From Molossus alvarezi (Eukaryota > Chordata > Mammalia > Chiroptera > Molossidae), in assembly GCA_037176705.1 (NCBI GenBank), contig CM073895.1:104172551-104236550 (forward strand): DNA of 64,000 bases, written 5' to 3'. Position numbers and translations under genes: made by a program. A model generated the notes under the pieces. The model worked only from the letters and a program-made list of their open reading frames with translations. It was not told where the DNA came from and searched no databases. Of this stretch, positions 1 through 10,832 are shown one piece after another (the first letter of the stretch is position 1; every line of letters starts with the position of its first letter).

Positions 1-205
1 ACTTTCAAATATGCAGTACTGTATAATTAACTATAGTCACCATACGGTACATTAGTTGCTAAGTAAATCTTAAAGCTTCTCATCACGAGAAAAAATGTGT
101 AACTATGTATGATGACATGTGAACTACTTACTGTGATGACCACTTTGCAATATGTTGTAGAGCTGAAACTAGTGTAATATTATATATTACAATTTGAAAA
201 AGATA
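1..205 (+). mobile_element. Ancient L1 3' UTR fragment
   Basis: The AT-rich text matches the 3' end of old mammalian L1M-type elements. It has a block about an 'aactatagtcaccat' core and 'tacattag', then a 'tctcatcacgagaaaaa' block, then 'gctgaaactagtgtaatat' leading into an A-rich end. The order of blocks fits plus orientation. It is non-coding and cut by the window edge. The subfamily is not assigned because that needs a consensus alignment. Confidence 0.72.
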
Positions 206-525
206 TGAGAAAATACATGTTACTTCCGAGAGTTTCACATTTTAATGAATTATATAATAATCATCAGCACCCTGATTTGGGGCATGGGTGTTATTTTGAT
301 TAATTTTAGTGTTAGTATTGAATTCAGAGATAATCCATGAGCATAGCAAGTGGGCACGTGGGCACTGTATTCAGAGAAATGCCAATCAAATCCGAGTGCA
401 CTGCCGAGGCTGAACTGCGCAGCTTGTTACTGTGTCTGCTTTTCTCACTATGACCCTCATACCAGAGTCAAGCCCTTCACTGCTGTCATAACCAGATCTA
501 CCCTCTTCCTGCAGAGGGAAGGATG
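206..525. other. Single-copy DNA, nothing recognised
   Basis: This is AT-rich to neutral sequence between the ancient L1 end and the target-site duplication of the full-length L1. Short open frames have no domain or composition suggesting a gene. Confidence 0.5.
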
Positions 526-544
526 CAGAATGCTGTGTTTATTT
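526..544. repeat. Target-site duplication, left copy (19 bp)
   Basis: The 19 bases starting 'cagaatgctgtg' recur exactly at 6444-6462. The pair brackets the L1 at 545-6443 and shows that it arrived by target-primed reverse transcription. Confidence 0.95.
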
Positions 545-783
545 ATTTTTTTTAATTAATTAATTTTTGTTACAGATGTTTCTCCTTTTTCCCCCACTGT
601 TTCCCCCCTTCCCCTTCCTCCCCGCCCTGTCCCCAGTTTGTTGTCCATGTCCACTGTTCATGCATACATGCATATAAGTTCTGTGGTTTATCTCTCCCCA
701 CCATCCCCTCTTCTAGGGATTGTCAGTCTGTACCCCACCTCCACGTCTCTGGGACTACCCCATTCCTCAGACTGTTATGTTCA

Positions 784-3700
784 TTATATTCCACAAATAC
801 GTGAGATCATAGGATACTTGTCCTTCTCGGTTTGGCTTGCATCACTCAGGATGATACTCTCCAGGTCCCTCCATGTAGTCTCAAAGGACAAGAGATCTTT
901 CTTTCTTAAAGTTGCATAGTACTCCACTGTGTATATGTACCACAGCTTTTTCATCCATTCATCTACTGATGGACACTTGGGCTGTTTCCAGATCTTAGTT
1001 ATGGTAAATAGTGCTGCTACAAACATGGGGCTACATATATTCTTTCTGATTGGTGTTTCAGGCTTCTTAGGATATATTCCTAGAAGTGGGATCCCTGGGT
1101 CAAATGGAAGTTCAATTTTTAATTTTTTGAGGTAACACCATATTGTTTTCCATAGTGCCTGCACCAGTCTACATTCCAACCAGCAGTGTACTAGAGTCCC
1201 CTTTTCTCCACACCCTCGCCAAGACTCCTTTGATGATTTGTTGATGGTGGCCATTCTGACAGGTGTGAGGTGATACCTCATTGTTATTTTAATTTGCATT
1301 TCTCAGATGATTAGTGATGATGAGCATTTCTTCATATGTCTCTTAGCCATTTGTATGTCCTATTTGGAGAGGTGTCTATTTAGTTCCTCTGCCCATTTTT
1401 TAAATTGGGTTCTTTGTCTTCCTTTTGTGGAGTTGTATGAACACTCTCTATATATTGGAAATTAACCCCTTATCTGATGTATCATTGGCAATTATACTCT
1501 CCCATACAGTGGGTTCCCTTTCCATTTTGATGATTGTATCTTTTGCTGTGCAGAAGCTTTTCAGTTTGATGTAGTCCCATGTGTTCATTTTCTCCTTTGT
1601 TTCTATTGCCTTAGGTGATGTATCAGTGAAAATTCTGCTGTGTATGATGTCTGAAATTTTGTTGCCTACAGTTTCTTATAGGATTTTTATGGATTCATGA
1701 GTCACATTTAAGTCTTTTATCCATTTTGAGTTTATTCTTGTGTAGGGTGTAAGTTGATGGTCTAGTTTCATTTTTTTGCATGTAGCTGTCCAAATTTTCC
1801 CAACACCATTTATTAAAGAGGCTGTCTTTACTCAATTGTATGCTCTTACCTCCTTTCTCAAATATTAATTGAGCATAATATCTTGGGTCCATTTCTGGGT
1901 TCTCTGTTCTGTTCCACAGGTCTACATGCCTGTTCTTGTGCCAGTACCAGGCTGTTTTGGTTACAGTAACTTTGTAGTATAACCTGAAATCTGGTAATGT
2001 GATCCCTCTAACTTTGTTCTTTCTTTTCAAGACTGCTGTGGCTATTCGAGGTCTTTTTGGTTCCATATGAACTTTTGAAGTACTTGTTCTAATTCTGTGA
2101 AGTATGCCATTGGTATTTTGATGGGAATTGCATTGAATCTATAGATCTATAGATTGCTTTGGGTAATATGGACATTTTAATGATGTTAATTCTCCCAATC
2201 CATGAACAGGGTATGTGCTTCCACTTTTTTATATCTTCCTCTATTTCTTTTTTCAATGACCTGTAGTTTTCTGTGAATAGGTCCTTAATTTCTTTGGTTA
2301 AGTTTATTGCTAGGTATCTTAATTTTTTTGCCGCAATGGTAAATGGGATTGTTTTCTTAGTTTCTCTTTCTGTGAGTTCGTCCTTAGTGTACAAGAATGC
2401 CATAGATTTCTTGACGTTAATTTTGTATCCTGCTACTTTGCCAAATTCATTTATTAAGTCTAGTAAATTTTTGATGGAGTCTTTGGGGTTTTCTACGTAT
2501 AGTATCATGTCATCTGCAAATAATCAAAATTTCACTTTCTCCTTTCCAATTTGTATCCCTTTTATTTTTTCTTCCTGTCTGATTGCTATGGCTAAGACTT
2601 CCAGTACTATGTTAAATAAGAGTGGTGAAGTGGGCATCCCTGTCTTGTTCCTGTTCTTAAGGGAAATGCTTTTAGTTTTTGCCCATTGAGTATGATGTTG
2701 GCTGTAGGTCGTTCATATATGGCCTTTATTATGTTGAGATATGATCCCTCTATTCCTACGTTGCTGAGCGTTTTTATCACAAATGGATGCTGGATTTTGT
2801 TGAAGGCTTTTTTGGAACCTATTGATATGATCATGTGGTTTTTATTCTTCATTTTATTTATGTGGTGTATCATGTTTATTGATTTGCAAATATTGTACCA
2901 GCCTTGCATCCCTGGGATGAATCTCACTTGGTCATGGAGGATAATTTTTTTGGTGTATTGCTGGAGCTGATTTGCTAGTATTTTGTTCAGGATTTTGGCA
3001 TCTATCTTCATCAGGGATATTGGCATGTAGTTTTCTTTCTTTGTAGTGTCTTTTTCTGGTTTTGGAATTAGAATTATGCTGGCTTCATAAAACGAGTTTG
3101 GAAGTCTTCCTTCTTCTTGAATTTTTTGAAATAGTTTGAGGAGAATGGGTATTAGTTTTTCTTTGAATGTTCAGTAAAACTCCCCCATGAAGCCATCTGG
3201 GCTTGGGCTTTTGTTTGCTGGGAGAGTCTTGATTAGCTCTTCAATTTCCTTAGTTGTTATTGGTCTGTTCAAGTTTTCTATCTCTTCCTGGTCCAGTTTT
3301 GGGAGACTATGTGTTTCTAGATATTTGTCCATTTCGCTTAGATTGTCGAATTTATTGCCATATAATTGTTCATAGTAGTTGTTAACGATCTTTTGTATTT
3401 CTGTGGTGTCAGTTGTTACTTCTCCTCTTTCATTTCTGATTTTGTGTATTTGGGTTCTCTCTCTTTGTTTCTTGGTGAGTCTAGCTAAGGGTCCATCAAT
3501 CTTGTTTATCTTTTCAAAGAACCAGCTCTTTGTTTCGTTGATCCTTTGAATTGCTTTTTGGTCTCTATGTCATTTATTTCTGCTCTGATCTTTACTATTT
3601 TCTTCCTTCTACTTGCTCTGGGGTTTTCTTTCTGTTTGCTCTCTAGTTCTTTAATTTGTGAGATTAGACAGTCTATTAGAGATTTTTCTTGTTTTTTGAG

Positions 3701-4610
3701 GTAGGTCTATAGTGCTATGAACTTCCCTCTCAGAACTGCTTTCGCTGCATCCCATAGATTTTGTGTTGTTGTGTCGTCATTTTCATTGGTCTCCATGAAG
3801 TTTTTGATTTCTTCCTGGATCTCCTCGGTGACCCATTCATTGTTTAATAACATGCTATTTACCTTCCATGTGTTCAAATGACTTTGTATGTTCTTGTTGC
3901 AATTGATTTCTAGTTCCATGCCATTGTGATCTGAGAAGATGCTTGATATGATTTCAGTCTTCTTAAACTTGTAGAGACTTAGTTTGTGCCCTAACATGTG
4001 GTCTATCTTTGAGAATGTCCCATGTGCACTTGAGAAGAATGTGAATTCTGTAGTTTTGGGATGTAATTCTCTGTAGATATCTATTAAATCCATTTGGTCT
4101 AGTGCTTCATTTAGAGTCTCTGTTTCCTGGCTAATTTTTTGTCTAGAGGATCTATCCAGTGATGTCAGTGGGGTGTTGAAGTCCCCTGCTATGATTGTAT
4201 TGCTATCAATTTCTCCTTTGAAGTCCTCCAGAAGATTTTTAATATATTTCGGTGCTCCTATATTGGACGCATGTATGTTTACCAAGGTTATATCTTCCTG
4301 TTGGATAGATCCTTTCAATATTATGTAGTGGCCTTCTTTGTCTCTAGTTGCGGCCTTCATTTTGAAGTCTATTTTATCAGATATGAGTATTGCTACCCCC
4401 GCTTTTTTTTTTTCCGTTTGCTTGGAAGATTTTTTCTCATCCCTTCAATTTCAATCTATGTGAGTATTTTGTTGTGATGTGGGTCTCTTGTAAACAACAT
4501 ATAGATGAGTCATGCTGTCTTATCCAATCAGCTACTCTGTGTCTTTTTATGGGAGCATTCAATCCATTTACATTTAAGGTCATTATTGATATGTACTTAT
4601 TTATTGCCAT
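784..4610 (-). pseudogene. L1 ORF2p-like endonuclease/reverse transcriptase, broken
   Basis: ORF2p nicks target DNA and reverse transcribes L1 RNA. The remnant starts at an ATG at 4610 and ends at 784. An APE-like endonuclease segment at 3707-4360 keeps AGDFNT and SDHNG motifs. Reverse-transcriptase pieces at 2607-3026 keep the RQGCP block. The FADD catalytic motif survives near 2505-2518, but a stop lies just before it. The C-terminal segment (784-1299) keeps the cysteine-rich [14 protein letters not shown] motif (residues 30-43 of that segment). Several frameshifts and stops separate these pieces, so no full enzyme can be made. Confidence 0.9.
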
Positions 4611-4655
4611 TTTTGTTTAGTGTGGTTCTATTTTTCTTCCCATTTCTACTGCTAA

Positions 4656-5545
4656 TTACAGCAGTCCTTTTAACATTTCTTGCAGTGCTGGTTTGGTGCT
4701 AATGTATTCCCTCAGCCTTTTTTTCTCTGGGAAGCTCTTTATTTGACCTTCTATTTTGAATGATAGCCTTGCTGGGTAGAGTAGTCTTGGATTCAGATCC
4801 TTGTTTTTCATGACCTTGATTACTTCATGCCATTCCCTTCTGGCCTGTAATGTTTCTTGTGAGAAGTCAGCTGAGAGCCTTATGGGGTTTCCTTCGTAGG
4901 TAACCTGTTGCTTATCTCTTGCTGCTTTTTGGATTCTCCCTTGTCTTTAATTTTTGGCAGTTTGATTACTATGTGTCTTGGTGTGGGCCTGTTTGGGTTC
5001 TTCTTACTTGGGGCTCTCTCTGCTTCTTGAACTTGAATGCCTTCTTCCTTCACCACATTAGGAAAGTTTTCTGTCACTATTTCTTCAAATATATTCTCTA
5101 ACCCTTGCTCATTTTCTTCTTCGGGGACTCCTATTATGCGAATATTATTACGTTTCCAGTTGTCCCACAGTTCTCTTAAGCTGTCTTCTTGTTTTTTAAT
5201 CGTTTTTTTCCTTTTGGTTTTCTGATTGGTTGATTTTTCTACCCTGTCTTCTAATTCACTCATCCGGTCCTCAGCTTCCTCTACTCTGCTTTTTAGACCT
5301 TCCAATGTGTTTTTCATTTCTGATATGTCGTTTTTAATGTCCAACTGGTTGATTTTCAACATTTCTATGTCTTTACTCATGGTGCTTATGTCCTTACACA
5401 TGCTGTTGAGCTTCCTCGAGATCATGGCTCTGAATTCTTGTTCTGTTAACTTGCTTAACTGCACCTCATTTATCTCATCTTTGGTAGAGGTCTCTTGTTC
5501 TTTCATTTGGCTTCTGTTTCTGTTTTTCACCATTTTGGCTATCAC
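4656..5545 (-). pseudogene. L1 ORF1p-like RNA-binding protein, frameshifted
   Basis: ORF1p is the L1 trimeric RNA-binding chaperone that coats L1 RNA in the cytoplasm. The frame opens at 5545 with MIAKMVKNRNRS and reads 221 residues. Residues about 40-110 form a heptad-rich coiled coil (MSKDIEMLKINQL, ending in SELEDRVEKS). After about residue 125 comes the start of the RNA-recognition domain (NNIRIIGVPEEE). The frame breaks near 4880. L1-like sequence continues to a stop at 4656-4658, giving an ancestral length of about 296 codons. The C-terminal half, needed for RNA binding, is therefore lost from the main frame. Confidence 0.85.
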
Positions 5546-5674
5546 AGTGGACTTTGGAGTCTGGAAAATTTTTCCTGTGGTGTTGGTGTTCTGCTGTTTG
5601 TGCCTCCCTCTCCTGGGTTTGGATGAGGCATGGAGGACCCACTTTAACCACCACTGTCAAGTCTTAACTTTCCT

Positions 5675-5679
<5 letters not shown>

Positions 5680-5705
<26 letters not shown>
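5680..5705. repeat. 26-base T run (poly-A on the L1 sense strand)
   Basis: An uninterrupted T26 lies in the L1 5' UTR just upstream of ORF1. The sister elements at 51-63 kb have only a T6/A6 run at the same place, so this tract expanded after, or within, this lineage. Confidence 0.9.
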
Positions 5706-6443
5706 GCCTGTAGGCTATTAGTAGAGGTCACCTGAAGAACCTTGGTTTCTGAGTTGCCTGAAAAACTCCCTCAGGTGTTCAGTGTAAGAGGATTTCCCGA
5801 GGGTGAGGCAGATGCTGGTTGTTAATGGGCCTCAATTAGCATTTCAATGGCCACCAGGTGGGGTTGAATCTCCCAGGGAGGGGCCGCTGCCTCTCCCCAG
5901 GGCCCTGGGATGGAGTAAGATGACCATAGTCCTGAGTGGCTGCACTCAGCAAAATCTCTGAGCACCCTCCAAATCCCGAGTGTACCCACACAGTTCCAGT
6001 GCAGTCTGCCTTCCCTCTCCCGGAGCCCAAGGTGAGTGGTTGCTGCCAATTTAGCCTCTGTCCAGACTGCGTCGTGGAGCCACCTGGACTTTTAACCCAA
6101 GGGCGCTGCTCCCAGCAAAGGGCAGCCGAGTCTGCGGCACCAGCTGAGGGTGTAGCACTCAGCCAAGTTCGCAGGACTTAGCCATGGTCACAGCTGAGGC
6201 GGCAGCAGCTTCCCGCCGAGTCCCCTGGTCCCAGCCCAGGCCGCTGCGGACTGTGGGCTCCTGGCCCCCTCTCGCGTCCTCGCAAGCCTACCATGATTGC
6301 ATCGGTGTCCCTGGTTATGTGGTCCTCCAGGCTGCCTTTCAGTTGCTCCTTCCTGATGATTTGTCTTTATTTTCATTGTAAATCCAGTTTGGTCCTGGGA
6401 GATGGTCTCTGTAGCTCCATTCACTCCGCCATTTTTTTCTCTC

Positions 6444-6462
6444 CAGAATGCTGTGTTTATTT
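6444..6462. repeat. Target-site duplication, right copy (19 bp)
   Basis: This is an exact copy of 526-544 and marks the 5' boundary of the full-length L1. Confidence 0.95.
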
Positions 6463-7869
6463 GGGGGGATGTTTATTTGGGGGATGTTTCAATTGGGAGG
6501 GAGAATCTTTGAGCCTGGCTATTGGGGAATCTACTGGGCTGTGCCTGTCTCTGTCACTGACACATCCAGAGTCCCTGGGGCAGACCCTGAGCTTGGGTTA
6601 CAAGTCTTCACTTAGAGAACGGTGGTAACAATCCCTCCCATTCCTTTCTTCAGAGGACATCACAGGACTCAGCAGTTTGACAACACGCACTGCCTCAGGG
6701 TAGCTGACATAGTGCTTTGTGAGAAACATTTCAGGTCAGTGTGGGCACTCAGCTCCCACTGTGCCCTCGGGACACCAGGGCCCTTCCCTCACCCTGCGGT
6801 CGTCACCTCACCTCTTGACCTGCATCCATTTGCGATGAAAACCTCAGCGCTGGGTGAGGGGCGACCCACAATACAGAGTTGGCCATTAGAATCTTCGCAT
6901 TTCTTTCTGCTTCTTGGAAATCGCCTTCATAATGTCTTGATCTCTGTGTTACAGGTTTAAACCTGGAAAACATTTGGAAAGAAAGGAAGAGTTTGGGGGT
7001 TTGAATTAGGAGCAGAACGCCCACTGAGAAGACGCATGTTTCCTGGCAGGGAGCACGCTAGACGCGCGGACTAGGGGAGGAACCACAGCCGCCAAGAGCC
7101 GGGAGGGGGAGGAGAGGAGGGTGGGCGGCAGACAGAGCAAAGCGCAGAGTCCCAGGAAGGAGGGCGTTTCCTTCCCGTTGAATCGGCTCCTTCCAGCACG
7201 CCTGGCTCCTCTGCATGCGGAGCTCCTCCCCGGGGCCTCCCTGGGCTCTGTGCCTTGCTCGGCGTCTTTCGCCTCCGTTCCTGGGCCAGCGTCCCGAGAG
7301 CCGAGGCTGCGCAGTCTGCGTCTGGAACCCGCCACCTGGCTCCCTCCTGGAACTGGCTGAGTGTAAGCCGTGGTTCCATCTCCCGACTAGCACGGTCACA
7401 GGTCGGGGTCATTTTCTACATAAAAGCCTGTCGGGATATTTCCTTCCCCATCACTCCTGACCTGCACACCCCATTTGTTTCACTCTGAGAGGGGTGAGCA
7501 GAGCGATGCCTCGGCCTGTTCTGAAAACCAGCGGCGAAGCCACAGCCCTCGACTCCCCAGCAGAGCGTGAGTCCATGAAGTCGGGCTGTTCGGCTGGTGG
7601 GGTCCGGGCAGGCGAGGAACTGGTTTCCAGAGCTCGGGCAGCCTCTTGCCAGTGACCTGCCGGCCTCTGCAGTGTCTGCCCAGCAAAGCCTCGCTGGCAA
7701 CCAGCAGAAGGGTACGCTTCCTCCCCCGCCCCAGCTTCTAGCCCCCCATACCAGCTGAAGGAGTGGGCAAGGATGTGCCTGAACAGGAAGAAACCTGGTT
7801 TATCTGAGTGCTAAGGGCAGGCGGGGCGGGCGGAGGGCACAGGGGAGGCCCCTTGTGAGGCAGCCCCAC
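6463..7869. other. Single-copy DNA with a GC-rich, CpG-bearing core
   Basis: The segment has no recognised mobile element. From about 7030 to 7420 it is GC-rich with many CpGs (for example 'gacgcgcgg', 'ctcggcgtctttcgcc'). Overlapping open frames there on both strands are expected from the composition and show no domain. A small duplication of 'gggatgttt' words lies at 6464-6490. A short CpG island or unannotated first exon is possible but not supported. Confidence 0.4.
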
Positions 7870-8130
7870 CCAGCTGGGAGGGGGAGGTGAGTCAGGAGCA
7901 TCTCCTGGAAGAGGTGGCGCTGGGGCTGGGTCCTGAAGGACAGGAGGAAGTGGGCTGAGCAGAGGGTGGGGAGGGAGGAACATTCCAGGCAGAGCAAGGT
8001 GCCCAGAAAGTGTGGGTCACACAGTAAACTGTGGGGTGTGCCGAGGGGACAGGGTGGCCGCATCAGGAAGACTTCACACACGATGTAGGCACCCAGACGG
8101 CTGGCGATGGGACGTGGTCACAGAGCTTCC
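7870..8130 (+). mobile_element. Ancient L2 LINE fragment
   Basis: The text follows the usual L2 3'-region order: a 'tcctggaagaggtggcgctggggctgggtcctgaaggac' block, then 'aacattccaggcagag' and 'caaggtgcccag'. It is heavily diverged and non-coding. It is identified by recall of L2 word order, not by alignment. Confidence 0.6.
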
Positions 8131-8332
8131 AAGCAAAGTGTTTGGTTGTTTCCTTTCAAGTGTCCTGTACATAAATCAGTGGCAGAGTTGATAGATACAT
8201 GAGGCCCATGTTCTGTTGGCAGCATTGATCCACAGTACAAAACAAAACCAGAAAAAAAACTGATACTATTACTTTATTTTTTAAAACAAAAACTACTAAA
8301 TGGTTTACTTTTAAAATCATCCTTTCTATTTA

Positions 8333-8575
8333 AAAATGACAACACATGCCCGGCCAGTGTGGCTCAGTGGTTGAGCGCTGACCCTGCACCAAGAGGTCAC
8401 TAGTTCAATTCGCAGTCAGGGCACATGCCCAGGTTGTGGGCCTGATCCCCAGTGGGGGGCATGCAGGAGGCAGCCAATGGATGTTCTCTCTCATCTCTCT
8501 TTCCCTCTCCCTTCCTCTCTCTCTAAAATCAATTTTTAAAAATATTAAAAAAATAATAATAAAATGACAACACAT
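8333..8575 (+). mobile_element. VES-type SINE with 15-bp target-site duplication
   Basis: The SINE body is 8348-8560. It opens with a tRNA-derived head (A box 'gtggctcagtggttgag', degenerate B box 'agttcaattc'), then a conserved middle 'gatccccagtggggggcatgcaggagg', a CT-rich stretch and an A-rich tail. Direct repeats 'aaaatgacaacacat' lie at 8333-8347 and 8561-8575. VES SINEs are known from bats and depend on L1 for movement. Confidence 0.93.
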
Positions 8576-9423
8576 AATGGAAGGATTTAATAGCCACTTC
8601 AGTGCTGGCCTCCCCCATTAAGTTCCCCCTGTCCACTGCAGCCCGCATATTCCGGGGCCGGCCACAGCGGGGACACCTTCTTGGGACTGGACCATGGCTG
8701 CTGTAAACCAAAACCTCAGGATGCGCAGAGCCAGGTGGTTCTGAGCGTTTGACTTCCACGTGCCCTCTGACTGAAGGGGGAGTTGGATGATCTCAATGAT
8801 TCTGATCCCCCGGCTAGTATCAGCCACTCAAGGAAATGGATTTGCCCACATTAAGAAGTCCCAGCACAGGGCAGCTCCAGCATGGCCTGACCAGGGCTTC
8901 CTCTCCTGTCCGTACAAGTCCCTTGCTCTGTCCTCCTGCACACGCTGGCACTGTCCTCGGGCTGCCTCCCTGGCCACAGCTGTCACCAGAGCAGACACAC
9001 GGCTGCCCTGTGGACAGGCTCTCCTCCAGCTGCGGAGTAGCAGTGCCTCCTCACAGTCTTATTGGGCCACTGAGGCCACTTGCCCAAACCTAGACCAATA
9101 ATAAGTTGGTGCCAGAAGAATGCAAGGTCCTGATTGGCTTAAGCCTGGATCCCTGAACCAATCACTGGCAAGAAGAGGTGGGATCCAAGAAGAGTTTATT
9201 TAGACTGATCAGGACCCATCCCTGGAGTCTTGGGTCAGCTTCCCTTGGGTCACTTGGCCCGCAAAATCTAAGTTCTAATAAAATAAAAATCCAAAAAAGA
9301 GGAAGGACACAAAGAATACTTGGCAGACAACTAAGAGTGTTCACAATTCCCTGCTTAAGAGCAATAGCCGTTATCTGTTAATCCCATTGTTCTCAATTCT
9401 TGGGGTGCCTCATTTAGGGGGTT
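8576..9423. other. Single-copy DNA with a possible ancient repeat
   Basis: No gene is recognised. At about 9060-9180 the words 'cctgattggctta' and 'ctgaaccaatcact' recall a common dispersed mammalian repeat whose family I cannot name. Longer frames are chance readings. Confidence 0.4.
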
Positions 9424-9713
9424 TCCTGACACTTTTTCTTTTTCTTTTTTTTTTTTTTTTTATCCTCACCCGAGGACATTTTCCACCTTTTGTACAGACA
9501 GAGTGGGAGGGAGAGAGAGGAAGGGAGAGAGAGAGAAACATCGATGCAAAAGGGACACATCGAGTGGCTGCCACCCGCACGACCAACCAGGGCCGGGGAC
9601 AAACTGCAACCGAGGTACATGCCCCTAGCGGGAACCAAACCCGGGTCTCTCTGGACCACAGGCAGACGCTCCAACCACTGAGCCAAACCGGCCAGGGCTC
9701 CTGACACTTTTTC
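9424..9713 (-). mobile_element. Long-form VES-type SINE with 15-bp target-site duplication
   Basis: The body is 9439-9698 on the minus strand. It belongs to a longer subtype (about 260 bp) than the SINE at 8348. It has an extra 'gtcccttttgcatcgatg' block, a 'ctctgtctgtacaaaa' segment, and a palindromic 'cctcgggtgaggat' motif before the poly-A tail. The direct repeats 'tcctgacactttttc' are at 9424-9438 and 9699-9713. Confidence 0.93.
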
Positions 9714-10832
9714 ATAGCTCCTCAGTGATGTCCCCGTCTTCGCTTTTCCTCAAGAACTCCTGGTCTGAACCTAATCTTGTATTTATCTCACGTTTTTTTC
9801 ATGTGTTCTAGTCAAGTCTCTCACTAAAATGTCAGCTTTCTGAAGACGGGCTCAGGACATAAAATACATCCTCTGGCAAAGACATTGCTTTCCAAAGACA
9901 GTGTATAACATACACGTCAAAAACGTCATCCATGATGTGGAAACGACGCAAGGCGAAGAGAGGCACTGTGGGACAGAAACCCTGTCCCTGGCACACCCTC
10001 AGGGACACGGAGCTGCCATTCCCGGCTGCGTCTTGGCTAGAATGACCTGCTGATGCTCAGCTCTGAGCGCCCCTCTTGCTCAGAACCCTGCGGCTGCTGG
10101 GGTGCTGCTCGGCGGCCCTCACTCAGCTTTCGGGACACTTCCCTCCCTGGTCTTCAGCAGACATTCACTGGCGTCCTCCACCTCCAGGCCTTTCCCTGCA
10201 TGATGGCCTAAGTTACCTTCTTTCTGTCACTGCTTCTTGAAACCTTCAGGGCTCAGTTCAAATGCTGTTTCTTCTCTGAAGAACAGGAGTGAGGTGTGAG
10301 GTATGTGCTCAGATTTTATCACCCGAGACTTGTTTCCGCTTCCGTCACCCGGACCCAGCATGATTCCCCTCTCTCCGGGCTCCCGGGCTCTCTCCAAAGC
10401 CACACTTGCTGTAAAGCTTCAGTACATGGGAGGACGTCTGCCCACATGGGGTCCTGTGATCTGGCCATAACCAGAGCACTTAGCAAAGTCTCCACGGAGA
10501 CCTGTCAGATCTCGTGGTCACTGAGATCACAGTGGTCACCTTTTAGCAGCATTTGACACAGATGATCACACCCTCTTCTTGATACACCTTCTTGTGGCTT
10601 TGAGGACAACATGCTCTCCAGGTTTCTTCCCCGGCACAGTGCATCTGTCTGCCTGGTGGCCTCATCTCTCCCTGAAAATGTTGGGTGCCTGGGCTTCCTT
10701 GGTCCACTTCTCCTCTGGTCTCACGGCTTTAAGTACCACTTATCTGCTGGCTACTCTCTACTTATTTCCAGCTCAGTTTTCCCTCCACACTTCAAGCTTG
10801 TGTATCCCACAGCCTAGCTGATACCTCTGCTT
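9714..10832. other. Single-copy DNA with an L2-like patch
   Basis: At about 10130-10290 the phrase 'accttcagggctcagttcaaatgctgtttcttctctgaag' matches the word order of an ancient L2 3' end in plus orientation. The rest (to 10832) shows nothing recognisable, and frames of 68-86 codons lack domains. Confidence 0.45.

Larger units (their letters stand above)
545..6443 (-). mobile_element. Full-length LINE-1, minus strand
   Basis: This is a complete L1 insertion of about 5.9 kb. On the minus strand it starts at 6443 with a 'ggagaaaaaaatggcgg'-type 5' end, followed by a GC-rich 5' UTR of about 0.9 kb, ORF1 (5545-4656), ORF2 (4610-784), a short 3' UTR and an A/T-rich tail next to the left target-site duplication. 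Perfect 19-bp duplications (526-544 and 6444-6462) bracket it. Both ORFs carry frameshifts and stops, so it should be unable to move by itself. A 26-base homopolymer (5680-5705) lies in the 5' UTR. Its coherent structure and perfect duplication suggest a fairly recent arrival, though the mutations show it is not brand new. Confidence 0.93.

Noticed and set aside
784..4610. Treating single L1 ORF pieces as host genes
   Set aside because: All share L1 endonuclease or RT motifs and sit in order inside a bracketed L1 insertion.
7030..7420. Possible first exon in the GC-rich stretch
   Set aside because: CpGs are present, but no convincing splice donor or continuous coding signal could be argued. 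Overlapping frames on both strands are expected at this GC content.
8348..8420. tRNA-like sequences with A and B boxes
   Set aside because: They are SINE heads. The following SINE body, tail and duplications show retroposons, and no cloverleaf was found intact enough to call a tRNA gene.
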